A model generated the notes under the pieces. It was not told where the DNA came from. It worked only from the letters and a program-made list of their open reading frames with translations, and searched no databases. Source: an uncultured Peptoniphilaceae bacterium (lineage in GTDB: Bacteria > Bacillota > Clostridia > Tissierellales > Peptoniphilaceae). Taken from it: 64,000 nucleotides of DNA. Location of the stretch: contig CALTTP010000003.1 of assembly GCA_943912255.1 (NCBI GenBank), forward strand, positions 62,001 through 126,000. Direction: 5' to 3'. Each line of letters begins with the position of its first letter. The stretch's first letter is position 1. Below are positions 50,906-60,168 of the stretch, piece after piece. The position numbers and the translations under genes were made by a program.

Positions 50906-52279
50906 ATGGGGTTAAAATTACATGGCTATCAAAAATACTGCGTAAATAAAATTTTGGATACAGATTCAGTAGGATTATTTTTAGATATGGGATTGGGTAA
51001 GACTCTGATATCTCTGATGGCGGTAAAGGAGCTTATGTATAGTCGCTTTACGATCGATAAAGTTTTAGTGATAGCGCCTAAAAAAGTTTCTGAGGCTACC
51101 TGGCAAAATGAAATTGATAAGTGGCCAGAATTAAAAATTTTGAGATACTCTACAGTCCTTGGTACAAAAAATCAGAGGATAAAGGCCTTACACACTCCCG
51201 CAGATATTTATATTATAAATCGCGATAATGTGGTGTGGTTGGTGGACTACTACAAAAATCGCTGGCCTTTTGATTTTGTGATTTGTGACGAGTTTTCAAG
51301 CTTTAAAAATCACCAGTCTAAACGCTTTAAAGCCTTAGCGGCTATAAAGCCGCATATAAAAAAAGTTGTTGGCTTGACTGGGACGCCAAGCCCAAATTCT
51401 TTATTGGATTTGTGGAGCCAGGTTTACTTACTAGACTCTGGAAAAAGATTAGGTAAGACTTTTTATAGCTATCGTGGAGCATATTTTGAGGGGGACTATA
51501 TGGGATATAGCTACAAGCCGAGGGATTTTGCAGAAAAATGTATTTTAGATAGTATAAGTGATATTTGTGTAAGCATGAAAGCAGAGGACTACTTGGAGCT
51601 ACCAGAGTGTGTGGAAAATATTATTCCTGTAGTTTTAGATAAAAAAGCAGAAAAAGCTTATAAGACCATGGAAAAAGACGCAGTCCTGGAGTTAGAAAAT
51701 GCAGAGGAGATTGACGCTACTTCTGCAGCTGCACTGTCTACGAAATTATTGCAGCTTGCAAATGGTGCGGTTTATGATGAGGACAGAAAGTACCACGAGA
51801 TCCACGACTGTAAGATTGAAGCCTTTATGGAAACCTTGGAGCAGCTGCAGGGGCAAAGTGTTTTGGTTTTTTATAACTTTAAGCACGACTTGGATAGACT
51901 ACAAAAAGCTTTGGCCAAGACCAAATTAAATTTCAGAAAACTTGAAAATCCGGAAGATCAAAAAGATTGGAATGCGGGAAAAATTGACGTCCTACTTACC
52001 CACCCTGCCAGTTCAGCATATGGGCTAAATTTACAAGAAGGCGGGCACCATGTGATATGGTTTGGGTTAAATTGGAACTATGAACTGTATATACAAGCAA
52101 ACAAAAGATTACACAGACAAGGGCAAAAAAATTCTGTGATAGTACATCATCTGGTGACTATGGGGACACGAGATGAGGACGTGATGGCGGCTTTGGAGAG
52201 AAAAGAGGATAGTCAAAATTATGTTTTGGAATCTTTAAAGGCAAGGATAAGGGGGGTACTGCAAGATGGTAAAAGATGA
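50906..52279 (+). CDS. SNF2-family DNA translocase/helicase
   Basis: 457 residues. Two RecA-like lobes: Walker A LDMGLGKTLIS at about residue 25, motif II CDEFSSFKN, GLTGTPSPNSLLDLWSQ (motif III), and C-terminal SSAYGLNLQEGGHHVIWFG and ANKRLHRQGQ (motifs V and VI). Acts on double-stranded DNA. Immediately follows the VRR-NUC gene with no gap, implying a joint role in recombination or replication. Confidence 0.93.
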   Translation: MGLKLHGYQKYCVNKILDTDSVGLFLDMGLGKTLISLMAVKELMYSRFTIDKVLVIAPKKVSEATWQNEIDKWPELKILRYSTVLGTKNQRIKALHTPADIYIINRDNVVWLVDYYKNRWPFDFVICDEFSSFKNHQSKRFKALAAIKPHIKKVVGLTGTPSPNSLLDLWSQVYLLDSGKRLGKTFYSYRGAYFEGDYMGYSYKPRDFAEKCILDSISDICVSMKAEDYLELPECVENIIPVVLDKKAEKAYKTMEKDAVLELENAEEIDATSAAALSTKLLQLANGAVYDEDRKYHEIHDCKIEAFMETLEQLQGQSVLVFYNFKHDLDRLQKALAKTKLNFRKLENPEDQKDWNAGKIDVLLTHPASSAYGLNLQEGGHHVIWFGLNWNYELYIQANKRLHRQGQKNSVIVHHLVTMGTRDEDVMAALERKEDSQNYVLESLKARIRGVLQDGKR

Positions 52280-52439
52280 TTTAGGACAGGAAATTTTAGA
52301 GGAAGCGGAGTATCTCCGAGATATAGTTAGTAGGTGTGAAGTTTTTTCTGAGGAGTACTATAAGCTGTCACTTGTGGCAAGTATGGTGGAAAGCATAGGA
52401 CTTGAGGTGGTTAAAGGTGACAAAAAAAGAGTTATGTAG
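52266..52439 (+). CDS. Small acidic phage protein, 57 residues
   Basis: ATG 52266 lies 14 bp inside the end of the SNF2 gene and the stop at 52437-52439 is 23 bp inside the next gene, the dense packing expected of a real phage gene. Sequence begins MVKDDLGQEILEEAEYL; helical, acidic in the first half, ends GDKKRVM. Not recognised. Confidence 0.6.
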   Translation: MVKDDLGQEILEEAEYLRDIVSRCEVFSEEYYKLSLVASMVESIGLEVVKGDKKRVM

Positions 52440-52836
52440 GCTTTACAAAAGTCAGAATTTACTTAAAAGCTATCAGCGGCAGATTGAGGCCTTAGAGGCT
52501 CTGGAGGATTTAATCATGAGCCCAAAGGCCATAGCTTACGGCGAAAGGGTACAGACTTCCAGAAAAACAAGTTCGGTTTTGGAAAGTAAGGTAGTTATGA
52601 TTTTAAATCTTAGGGATTTAATTTCACAGGAGATGAAAGAAATTCTGGAGCTGACACTTAAAGCAAAAAAAGATTTTAAAATTTTAGATAATATTGAGCG
52701 AGCAGTTATGGAGCTGCGATACTTAGAGGGGTTAAGTTGGGATAGAATTTCCATAGAGTTAAATTACAGCGAGCAACACCTTTTTAGACTACATTCAGAT
52801 GCTTTGGGAAAGATGAGAGCTTCAGAGAGTCTATGA
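52417..52836 (+). CDS. Late-gene activator, sigma-70-region-4-like (DUF1492/ArpU type)
   Basis: 139 residues from GTG 52417 (GAGGTGG 6 bases upstream). Long N-terminal helix, then a C-terminal HTH like sigma region 4: VMELRYLEGLSWDRISIELN followed by YSEQHLFRLHSDALGKM. In Gram-positive phages, proteins of this type stand last in the early operon, just before the terminase, and turn on the packaging and structural genes. Confidence 0.8.
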   Translation: MTKKELCRLYKSQNLLKSYQRQIEALEALEDLIMSPKAIAYGERVQTSRKTSSVLESKVVMILNLRDLISQEMKEILELTLKAKKDFKILDNIERAVMELRYLEGLSWDRISIELNYSEQHLFRLHSDALGKMRASESL

Positions 52837-52898
52837 GAGTTGGCTATATGATATTATGTATATGTGAGAAATTACTTCGATTCAATTTTTCACCTCAG

Positions 52899-52922
52899 GC
52901 ACTCAAGTATGAGTGCTTTTTT
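52899..52922 (+). terminator. Terminator between early and late regions
   Basis: GCACTC-AAGTAT-GAGTGC followed by six T, about 60 bp after the late activator gene. Confidence 0.85.
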
Positions 52923-53152
52923 CATGATGTTTTTATGAAGCCTCCTTTCTAGCGGCGAGTAAACGACGGTTCGGGAGTGACTAGACCGGCAGCTTAAAAT
53001 TAAAGGACATAGTCTATTACCTTTAATAATATTTTAGTTGGGGTACTTGGTGGCCAGATAAAATCTGGCGGGGACTTATACCCATACAAATAGGGCTGGG
53101 GTGGGAGCAAAGGGTATAAATTTTTTACATAAGCAAAAAAGGGGTGATATAG
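52923..53152 (+). other. Structured noncoding stretch before the terminase (cos/pac or leader)
   Basis: 230 bp without a gene, more GC-rich than its surroundings. Contains TCTAG/CTAGA arms around 52948-52989, AAAGG/CCTTT around 53000-53025, a perfect GCCAGAT-AAA-ATCTGGC hairpin (53053-53069) and TTATACCC (53076-53083) with its exact inverse GGGTATAA (53112-53119). Cohesive-end or pac sites usually sit here, and so do late-operon leaders. Confidence 0.5.
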
Positions 53153-53608
53153 TTGTCACAAAAGCTTACTATTAAGCAAAAAAAATTTGCTGATGAGTAT
53201 ATCATCAGCGGAAATGCGACAGAATCTTACAAACTCGCGGGTTACAAATTTTCCAATAGCAATGTGGCTGGCGTGGAAGGCTTTAAGCTACTAAAGAATC
53301 CTAAAATAAAGAGTTACATTGAGAAAAAAATGAAACAGCTTGACGACGAAAAAATTATGGATCTTACTGAGGCACTGCAAAGGACTACGTCGATAGCAAG
53401 ACGAGAGGTGCAAAAAGGTTATAGCAAAAAGACAAATTTATTGACTGGCGAAGTTTTGAGGCGTGAAGAGTACGAGTTTATGCCGTCCATAGAGGAAGCG
53501 CAAACATCACTAGAGCACATCATCAGGTGCAATGGCGGTTTTGTAGACAGACAAGAGCTTGATATGGACATGGAGTTAAAAATCCAGGTGGACTATGGCG
53601 ACAATTAA
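53153..53608 (+). CDS. terS: Terminase small subunit
   Basis: 151 residues, TTG start with GGGGTGAT upstream. N-terminal HTH (LTIKQKKFADEYIISGNATE, then SYKLAGY) typical of Terminase_2-type small subunits, followed by an oligomerisation helix region. It recognises the packaging site and loads the large subunit. Overlaps terL by 14 bp. Confidence 0.9.
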   Translation: MSQKLTIKQKKFADEYIISGNATESYKLAGYKFSNSNVAGVEGFKLLKNPKIKSYIEKKMKQLDDEKIMDLTEALQRTTSIARREVQKGYSKKTNLLTGEVLRREEYEFMPSIEEAQTSLEHIIRCNGGFVDRQELDMDMELKIQVDYGDN

Positions 53609-54845
53609 AGCTGAGTTTAATAAAAGTTTTAAGCCCGTGCACCAATCTAAATGCCGCTACATAGCCCTAAAAGGTAGTGCAGGAAGCGGAAAGTCAGTCG
53701 ATACGGCTATGGGTTATATTTTACGGCTTATGCAGGATAAGGGCCGAAATTTGCTCGTGATGAGAAAATCTGAAATCACGAATAGGGATTCTACTTTTTC
53801 AGAGTTACTTGCTGCAATATCTAGACTTGGAGTTGGAGCTTATTGGCGCAGCACTCTATCGCCTTTAAAAATTACTTGCGTAAATGGCAATAGTATAATT
53901 TTTAGAGGGTGCAACGATGAAAAGCAAAGGGAAAAATTAAAGTCAATCACCTTTGAAAAAGGGAAACTTACTGACGTTTGGCTGGAAGAGGCTACAGAGT
54001 TCACGCAGTCGGACTTTGAGATTATAGACGACCGACTAAGAGGTACTTTACCTCGAGGTCAATTTTACCAGATAAAGCTTACTTTCAACCCAGTGTCAAA
54101 AAACCACTGGATTAAAGGAGCTTTTTTTGATATACAAGATAAAAATGTTTTGGCACACTCTTCGACTTATCTTGACAATAGATTTATAGACAAGGCTTAC
54201 CATGATCGTATGGAGCGTAGGAAAATTTTAGATCCCGACGGATATAGGATCTATGGCCTAGGTGATTGGGGCGAAGTTGGAGGGCTGATCCTTACCAACT
54301 GGGAAACCAAAGAGCTTGGGGATCTAAGCTTTGAGTACTTTGATGACGTGGCACTTGGCCAAGACTTTGGATTTAATCACGCCAATTGTATTTTACTTTT
54401 AGGTTACAAAGACGGAGATATCTATATATTGCGAGAACTGTACGTATTTGAAAAAGATACTTCGGAAATTATAGACCTTGCAAGATTTAAATTTCCTAAG
54501 ACATTTACCATGTGGTGTGATAGTGCTGAGCCTGACAGGATAAAGATGTGGAAAAAAGCAGGATACAAAGCTAGGGCAGTAAGCAAGGAGACTACAAGAG
54601 GACAAAAATACCAAACAGTACAAGTGGATTGGCTAAAGCAAAGAAAAATTTATATAGATCCATCATGCACCAAGAGTTTGGAAGAGATTGGACAGTGGAA
54701 GTGGAAAAAGGACGAAGCTACGGGTGAGTACTTAGACGAGCCAGTAGCTTTTTTTGATGACGCTATGGCAGCCTTGAGATATGGAGTGGAAGGTTGGAGG
54801 AAAAATAAAAGAATTAAATTGAATGTTTTAAAAGGGGGGATCTAG
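53595..54845 (+). CDS. terL: Terminase large subunit (PBSX type)
   Basis: 416 residues. ATPase with Walker A LKGSAGSGKSVD (near residue 30) and Walker B LTDVWLEEATEF; nuclease domain with LGQDFGFNHANCI, WCDSAEPDRI and FFDDAMAALRYGVEGW supplying the metal-binding Asp residues. Motor and headful/cos nuclease for DNA packaging. Stops 1 bp before the portal gene. Confidence 0.95.
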   Translation: MATIKAEFNKSFKPVHQSKCRYIALKGSAGSGKSVDTAMGYILRLMQDKGRNLLVMRKSEITNRDSTFSELLAAISRLGVGAYWRSTLSPLKITCVNGNSIIFRGCNDEKQREKLKSITFEKGKLTDVWLEEATEFTQSDFEIIDDRLRGTLPRGQFYQIKLTFNPVSKNHWIKGAFFDIQDKNVLAHSSTYLDNRFIDKAYHDRMERRKILDPDGYRIYGLGDWGEVGGLILTNWETKELGDLSFEYFDDVALGQDFGFNHANCILLLGYKDGDIYILRELYVFEKDTSEIIDLARFKFPKTFTMWCDSAEPDRIKMWKKAGYKARAVSKETTRGQKYQTVQVDWLKQRKIYIDPSCTKSLEEIGQWKWKKDEATGEYLDEPVAFFDDAMAALRYGVEGWRKNKRIKLNVLKGGI

Positions 54846-54846
54846 A

Positions 54847-56154
54847 TTGGAGAAAGAGTTCATATTTTCCAATGAAGAGCTTTTAAAAGACGACCTTATA
54901 GATTTTATAGATAAACATAAAAAGCTGCGGGAAAGATATGCACAACTTGACGCATACTACAAAGGGCAGCACGCAATTCTAACTCAAAGTAAAAAACCAG
55001 ATTACAAGCCAGATAATAGGATTGTGGTAAATTACCCAAAGTATATTGTAGACACACTAAATGGGTTTTTTATGGGGGTGCCAGTAAAAGTTTCTCACGA
55101 TAATGAGGTAGTAGACGACTACTTAAAAGAGTTGCACCGTCTAAATGATTTGGAGGACAACGACGCGGATTTGAGTAAAAAATGCTCGATCTATGGCCAC
55201 GCTTTTGAGTTGGTGTTTTTAGATGAAGAGGGAGAAGTGGGAATTACCCAAATAAGCCCTAAGGAGTGCTTTATAATCTACGACGATTCGATACGACGAA
55301 AGCCTCTATACGGAGTCAGATACAGAGAAGATTCCGACGGAAATATCGAAGGTACGATTTCCGACAGATCTATAATTCGGTATTTTAAAATTGAGAAAGG
55401 GTCTTTGACTTACACTGAGGACGTACGACACTACTTTGCAGAAGTGCCGATCGTAGAGTACGTGGAAAACGAAGAGCGCATAGGAGCATTTGAGCCAGTA
55501 GAAACCTTGGTAAATGCGTACAACAAAGCGGTGAGTGAAAAGGCTAACGACGTGGATTACTTCGCGGACGCTTATTTGAAAATCCTGGGAGCAAAGCTTG
55601 AAGAGGAAGACCTTAAAGTCGTGCGGGAAAATAGAATTTTAAATTTTGCAGGAGAAGATACTGAAAAGCTGATCGTGGAATTTATGGAAAAGCCAAATGC
55701 GGACACTACCCAGGAAAATCTAATCGACCGCTTGGAAAAACAGATTTTTGCAATTTCTATGGTGGCAAATATCAACGACGAAAACTTTGGTCAGACCTCA
55801 GGGATAGCTTTAAAATACAAGCTTCTTTCCATGACTAACTTGGTAAATACGAAAGAAAGAAAATTTATGACGGGCTTTAATACCAGGTATAGACTTATAG
55901 CCAACTTGCCGAATTCAAAAATTAGCTATGACGATTTGGTAGGGATCAATTATAAATTTACAAAAAATATACCTCAAAACACACTTGAGGAAGCAGAGAT
56001 AGCAAGGGGCTTAAGGGGCATTGTTTCCACGGAAACCTTACTAGAAAATCTATCTATGATTCCCGACGCAAAGGCAGAAGCTGAAAAACTGAAAGAGGAA
56101 GAGTCTTTTTCTCCAGCACTAGGATACGAATATGGCCAAGAAGAAGAGTCGTAA
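54847..56154 (+). CDS. Portal protein (SPP1 gp6-like)
   Basis: 435 residues, TTG start after AAGGGGGGATCTAG. Family traits: YYKGQHAIL and NRIVVNYPKYIVDTLNGFFMGVPV near the N-terminus, long helical middle (KAVSEKANDVDYFADAYLKI), then SGIALKYKLLSMTNL. Forms the dodecameric ring for DNA entry. Overlaps the next gene by 23 bp. Confidence 0.92.
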   Translation: MEKEFIFSNEELLKDDLIDFIDKHKKLRERYAQLDAYYKGQHAILTQSKKPDYKPDNRIVVNYPKYIVDTLNGFFMGVPVKVSHDNEVVDDYLKELHRLNDLEDNDADLSKKCSIYGHAFELVFLDEEGEVGITQISPKECFIIYDDSIRRKPLYGVRYREDSDGNIEGTISDRSIIRYFKIEKGSLTYTEDVRHYFAEVPIVEYVENEERIGAFEPVETLVNAYNKAVSEKANDVDYFADAYLKILGAKLEEEDLKVVRENRILNFAGEDTEKLIVEFMEKPNADTTQENLIDRLEKQIFAISMVANINDENFGQTSGIALKYKLLSMTNLVNTKERKFMTGFNTRYRLIANLPNSKISYDDLVGINYKFTKNIPQNTLEEAEIARGLRGIVSTETLLENLSMIPDAKAEAEKLKEEESFSPALGYEYGQEEES

Positions 56155-57067
56155 TTTAGAGTATTTAATTCGTCGGGAAAAAGAGTACCAGGAGTACTTA
56201 AAAAAGTCAGATAAGAAGTACGAGGAAAAACTAATAAGGCTTTACAATAAGACCATGGACAGAATTGCTGCAGAAATTGAGCACCAATACGCAAATTATG
56301 CCAAAGGGCAAGGATTGACAATAGATGAAGCCATGGACAAGATAGAATTGTTTGAGGCTAAAGCCTTTGAAGAAAAAGCTAGGCAGTATGTAAAAACTAA
56401 GGATTTTTCTAAGCGAGCTAATGACGAGCTTAAAATGTACAATCTTAAGATCCGTACAAGTAGGCTCGAGCTTATGAAAAGAGAAATGCTTCTAGAGACT
56501 ATGGCGCTGGCAGACAAGGAAACAAAAATGCTAGCTAAACGGCTTAATGACGTGGTGCTGGAAGAACTAAACAGACAGTCCACAATTTTAGGACTGCCTA
56601 AAGAAGTGAGAAAAAAGCTGCTTAAGACTGCAGCCGTGATTATTAATTCCAATTTCCACGGGGCACATTTTTCCCATAGGATTTGGGCAAATAGAGACGA
56701 ATTACAAAGACAGTTGGAAATCGGAATTACTAGAACGGCAATCCAAGGAGAAAACCACAGAGTGTGGACTAAAAAGCTTGCGGAACTTATGACGGACACG
56801 GGCAAGGAAAATGCGCTTTTTAATGCAAAAAGAATTGCTTCGACGGAAGTTTCCAGAGCTTTTTCAGAATCAGCAATTAAATCTTACCAAGAGGGTGGAT
56901 TTAAAAAATATATTTGGATCGCTGAGCATGACGGCAGGACTTGCGATATTTGCTCCGAGCTAGACGGAGAAATATTTGACGTGGAAGGTTCGGTGATTGG
57001 AGGAGACACTCCACCAATTCACCCTTTTTGCAGATGTACGACCGCAGCCTACGAAGAAAGAGATTGA
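56132..57067 (+). CDS. Minor head protein (SPP1 gp7 / Mu gpF family)
   Basis: 311 residues. Long coiled N-terminal region; the C-terminal Mu F domain has ASTEVSRAFSESAIKSYQ, the metal-binding WIAEHDGRTCDICSELDGE and IHPFCRCTT. Binds the portal and helps morphogenesis or ejection. The 160 bp that follow contain no gene; a T-run at 57149-57154 may mark a weak terminator. Confidence 0.9.
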   Translation: MAKKKSRNLEYLIRREKEYQEYLKKSDKKYEEKLIRLYNKTMDRIAAEIEHQYANYAKGQGLTIDEAMDKIELFEAKAFEEKARQYVKTKDFSKRANDELKMYNLKIRTSRLELMKREMLLETMALADKETKMLAKRLNDVVLEELNRQSTILGLPKEVRKKLLKTAAVIINSNFHGAHFSHRIWANRDELQRQLEIGITRTAIQGENHRVWTKKLAELMTDTGKENALFNAKRIASTEVSRAFSESAIKSYQEGGFKKYIWIAEHDGRTCDICSELDGEIFDVEGSVIGGDTPPIHPFCRCTTAAYEERD

Positions 57068-57231
57068 TCCCATGCCGATAGGGTTAACATGACAAGGAAT
57101 TTCACGTCTTTAGGAAGAGGACAAGACCTGAGCAAGTCTTAAAAGGGCTCTTTTTTAGTCCAAGCATTTAAGACTTTAAACTGTGTGGGAATTTACTTAA
57201 GCATTACAAGTATAAAAATATGGGGGTAAAA

Positions 57232-57804
57232 ATGGAAGATAATTTAAAAGATTTTGTAGACGAAAAAGAGGGCACTAAGCCAGAAGACGTAGACAAAAAG
57301 CAGGAAGAAGAAAAGCCGACTCAAGACGATAAGTCAGAAGCAGAGGAAAATCCGGAAGAAGAGAAAAAGTACTCAGATAAAGAAATCGACGAGATTATCA
57401 ATAAGAAATTTGCTAAGTGGCAAAAGCAAAAAGAAGAGGAAATTTCAGAGGCTAAAAAGCTTGCGGATATGTCTGCAGAGGAAAAGTTGGAGCATGAGAG
57501 AAAGAAGCTTGAGGACGAGCTTAACACTTTAAAAGCTGAAAAGCTACACACAGATATGAAAGACAGCGCAAGAAGCATACTTGCGAAAGAGGGACTGACT
57601 GTAGACGACGGGTTACTTACAACTTTAATTACCGACGAAGCAGAAAGCACTAAGGCGAACGTGGACAATTTCGTAAAACTTTTTAACACAGAAGTTGAAA
57701 AAGCGGTAAACGAAAAGCTTAAAGGCAAAACACCTAAGACTATGAACAGCTCCTCTAAGCCTGATGATGTGTGGACGCAAATCAGCAAGAGATACAAAAA
57801 ATAA
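57232..57804 (+). CDS. Scaffold protein (DUF4355-like)
   Basis: 190 residues from ATG 57232 (GGGGGT upstream). Very acidic N-terminal 50 residues (EGTKPEDVDKKQEEEKPTQ), coiled coil in the middle (EKLEHERKKLEDELNTLKAE) and a small basic C-terminal hook. Position before the major capsid gene and the coiled-coil design identify it as the head assembly scaffold. Confidence 0.85.
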   Translation: MEDNLKDFVDEKEGTKPEDVDKKQEEEKPTQDDKSEAEENPEEEKKYSDKEIDEIINKKFAKWQKQKEEEISEAKKLADMSAEEKLEHERKKLEDELNTLKAEKLHTDMKDSARSILAKEGLTVDDGLLTTLITDEAESTKANVDNFVKLFNTEVEKAVNEKLKGKTPKTMNSSSKPDDVWTQISKRYKK

Positions 57805-57816
57805 GGAGATTAAGAT

Positions 57817-58710
57817 ATGGCATTAAAAGTATATACAAAAGAATTTGCTAAAGTTTTAGAAGATGTTTATGAAGCACAACAACATTTTATGGAGCCTTTC
57901 GGTGGTGCACTTCAAGTTGTAGACGGAATAAAATCTTCTGATACTTTCATGTCTTTAAAAGTATCAGACGTAGAAGTTACAATTCAGGATTACGACACAG
58001 GGGAAGATGTAGGATTTGGATCTGGTACTGGAAATTCTACAAGATTTGGGGAAAGAAAAGAAATCAAGTCTATTGACAAGGATATTGAGTTTGAAAAACC
58101 TTTAGCAATTCACGAAGGGGTAGACTCAGTAACGGTTAATGACGACGCGGACGAAGTAATTAAGGAAAGAGCTGCAGCACATGCTGAGGCTTGGGTTGAA
58201 CATATTAACGGGTTTTTATCTGAGGCACTTTCTAAAAATGCGGGTAAAACTTTAAAAGCTACAGAGCTTTCTAAAGAGGGAGTTATCGCTGCATTTGATG
58301 AGGCTTCAAAAGAATTTACTAACAATAAAGTCTCTAAAAAAGTGGCAAGATACGCATACGTAAGCCCTGATGTTTACAATCTTTTAGTAAACAACGGTTT
58401 GACTACTTCCGCTAAAAATTCATCTGTAAATATTGACGACAATGCATTGACAAGGTTTAAAGGATTCGTGATTAAAGAAATTGCAGACGAATACTTCCAA
58501 ACTTCAGAGAATATTTACTTTGTAGCTCAAAACGTTGGGGTTGCTGGAGTAGGAATTGAAATCTACAGAATGCTAGATTCTGAGGACTTCGCGGGAGTTG
58601 CAATTCAATCTGCAGCTAAATACGGTAAATACGTACCTGAGAAAAATAAAAAGGCTATTTTAAAGGCTAAGTTAAAGGCGCCTGTTGCTTCAAAATCTCC
58701 AGACGCATAG
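57817..58710 (+). CDS. Major capsid protein
   Basis: 297 residues, AAGGAG 9 bases upstream. HK97-fold candidate: begins ALKVYTKEFAKVLEDVYEAQ, then a beta-rich E-loop region (FMSLKVSDVEVTIQDYDTGE), P-domain and A-domain with YVSPDVYNLLVNNGL. Placed between scaffold and head-tail connector genes, and its codons are better adapted-looking (many GTA, GAA, AAA) than neighbours. Not a close match to a specific phage that I can name. Confidence 0.85.
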   Translation: MALKVYTKEFAKVLEDVYEAQQHFMEPFGGALQVVDGIKSSDTFMSLKVSDVEVTIQDYDTGEDVGFGSGTGNSTRFGERKEIKSIDKDIEFEKPLAIHEGVDSVTVNDDADEVIKERAAAHAEAWVEHINGFLSEALSKNAGKTLKATELSKEGVIAAFDEASKEFTNNKVSKKVARYAYVSPDVYNLLVNNGLTTSAKNSSVNIDDNALTRFKGFVIKEIADEYFQTSENIYFVAQNVGVAGVGIEIYRMLDSEDFAGVAIQSAAKYGKYVPEKNKKAILKAKLKAPVASKSPDA

Positions 58711-58726
58711 GGGGTGCTAGTCCCTA

Positions 58727-59089
58727 ATGGATTTACTAAAAAGCATAAAGACTTTAATTTTTATAAATGAGAGCCCATCTGCAGAAGATGAGGCTCTTTT
58801 AACTGTGCTTATTGACTTGGTAACTTCCAAGGTTATGGCCAAGATAAAAAGGCACTTGCCAGAAACAAGAGAGATTCCAGACAGTCTTAACTTTGCAGTG
58901 GTAGAAGCTGTGGTAAGTAGATACAACCGCATTGGATCTGAGGGCATGACTACGGAAGTGGTGGAAGGTCACACCATGACTTTTGACACAAAGGATAAAG
59001 CTATGGAGGACTTGATGGCCGAAGTAGACAACTGGATAGACGACAACTTGGAAGATCCAGGTAGAAAAAAAGTAGTGAGATTCCTATGA
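58727..59089 (+). CDS. Head-tail connector (gp6/gp15-like)
   Basis: 120 residues, all helical (FINESPSAEDEALLTVLIDL, then SLNFAVVEAVVSRYNRIGSE), the usual fold of HK97 gp6/SPP1 gp15 adaptors that bind under the portal. Starts 16 bp after the capsid gene; ATGA overlap with the next. Confidence 0.82.
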   Translation: MDLLKSIKTLIFINESPSAEDEALLTVLIDLVTSKVMAKIKRHLPETREIPDSLNFAVVEAVVSRYNRIGSEGMTTEVVEGHTMTFDTKDKAMEDLMAEVDNWIDDNLEDPGRKKVVRFL

Positions 59090-59412
59090 GATACGACGAC
59101 AAAGTTGTTTTTGTGCAAGAGCTACAGGGCGGATACAATCCTGAAACTGGTAACTATGACGAGTCCGGAGATAGTGTTTCAAAGCCTTACTTTGCAAAAA
59201 TCACCGACGCTAGCAGAGAGTATGTAAATCTTATGTATGGGGGACTTAGAAAAGGGATCCACATAGTGAGGGTTAAAGGTACAGTTAATTTTACGGGTAG
59301 CCACATGACTATAGTACGAGGCAAATTTAAGTCTGCTAAAAAATACAAGATCGTAGATTTTAGGAGAATTAGAGGAGATTCGGTCTACTACGTAGAGGAG
59401 ATGGCCTCATGA
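59086..59412 (+). CDS. Head-tail stopper/adaptor (gp16-like)
   Basis: 108 residues, small beta-barrel type: YDDKVVFVQELQGGYNPETG, later VRVKGTVNFTGSHMTIVRGK. Position and size fit the head closure (stopper) protein family. ATGA overlaps on both sides. Confidence 0.8.
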   Translation: MRYDDKVVFVQELQGGYNPETGNYDESGDSVSKPYFAKITDASREYVNLMYGGLRKGIHIVRVKGTVNFTGSHMTIVRGKFKSAKKYKIVDFRRIRGDSVYYVEEMAS

Positions 59413-59765
59413 AGGTAGAATTTAAAGGACTAGATAAGATTATGCGGTACATGGCCAAGGTCACACAAGAGGCAGTAAGAGGCGACATGGCCAAAGCTGT
59501 AAGACAAAGTACTTCTGAGTGCCAACAGCATGCAAAGGACATAGTTCCAGTAGACACTGGAGACCTCAAGAAATCTATAGGAATAACTATGAGTGATAGC
59601 GGACTTACGGGCATGGTAGAGCCTACAATGCACTATAGGACTTACGTAGAGTATGGAACTCGGTTTATGGCGGCACAGCCTTATATGAGGCCGTCTTTTA
59701 GCCGACAAGAGCCTATCTTTAAAAAGGATATGGACAAAATTGTTGAAAAATACACTAAGGGGTGA
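59409..59765 (+). CDS. HK97 gp10-like tail/neck component
   Basis: 118 residues. The HK97_gp10 signature is clear: AKDIVPVDTGDLKKSI, then YVEYGTRFMAAQPYMRPSF. Usually a tail completion or neck protein. ATGA overlap with the previous gene. Confidence 0.88.
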   Translation: MKVEFKGLDKIMRYMAKVTQEAVRGDMAKAVRQSTSECQQHAKDIVPVDTGDLKKSIGITMSDSGLTGMVEPTMHYRTYVEYGTRFMAAQPYMRPSFSRQEPIFKKDMDKIVEKYTKG

Positions 59766-59769
59766 TTGA

Positions 59770-60165
59770 GTGTCACCACAACAAGAAATATTTACTAAGC
59801 TCAGAGAATTAGGGTTTAAAGTCACGAGTAACACTTTTGATTATTTGCCTGGAGAAGCTAAATATCCCTTTATTTTTATAGGGGAGCAGTTTTCTACGGA
59901 CCAGGTCAATAAGACTGCAGTTTTTGGATACGTGGATAGTACTGTACACTTTTACAGCAACAATCCACGAGCAAGGGGAGATCTAAGTAAGCTAATGGAC
60001 GATTTTATAACCTTGCTTAGACAGACTGCAGATACAAAAAATTACAACTTGTCGATTTTAAGCTTAAATTCTAGAGTGATAACTGAAAATATAGAAAATT
60101 CAAAGGAACAACTACTCCACGGAATCGTGGAAGTAAGGCATCATTTTTCACACAAAGGAGAGTAA
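59770..60165 (+). CDS. Tail terminator-like protein
   Basis: 131 residues, GTG start with AAGGGGTGAT upstream. YPFIFIGEQFSTDQVNKTA, then VDSTVHFYSNNPRARGD resembles the gp17/gpU-type tail terminator (DUF3168-like). Located just before the major tail gene as expected. Confidence 0.78.
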   Translation: MSPQQEIFTKLRELGFKVTSNTFDYLPGEAKYPFIFIGEQFSTDQVNKTAVFGYVDSTVHFYSNNPRARGDLSKLMDDFITLLRQTADTKNYNLSILSLNSRVITENIENSKEQLLHGIVEVRHHFSHKGE

Positions 60166-60168
60166 AAC

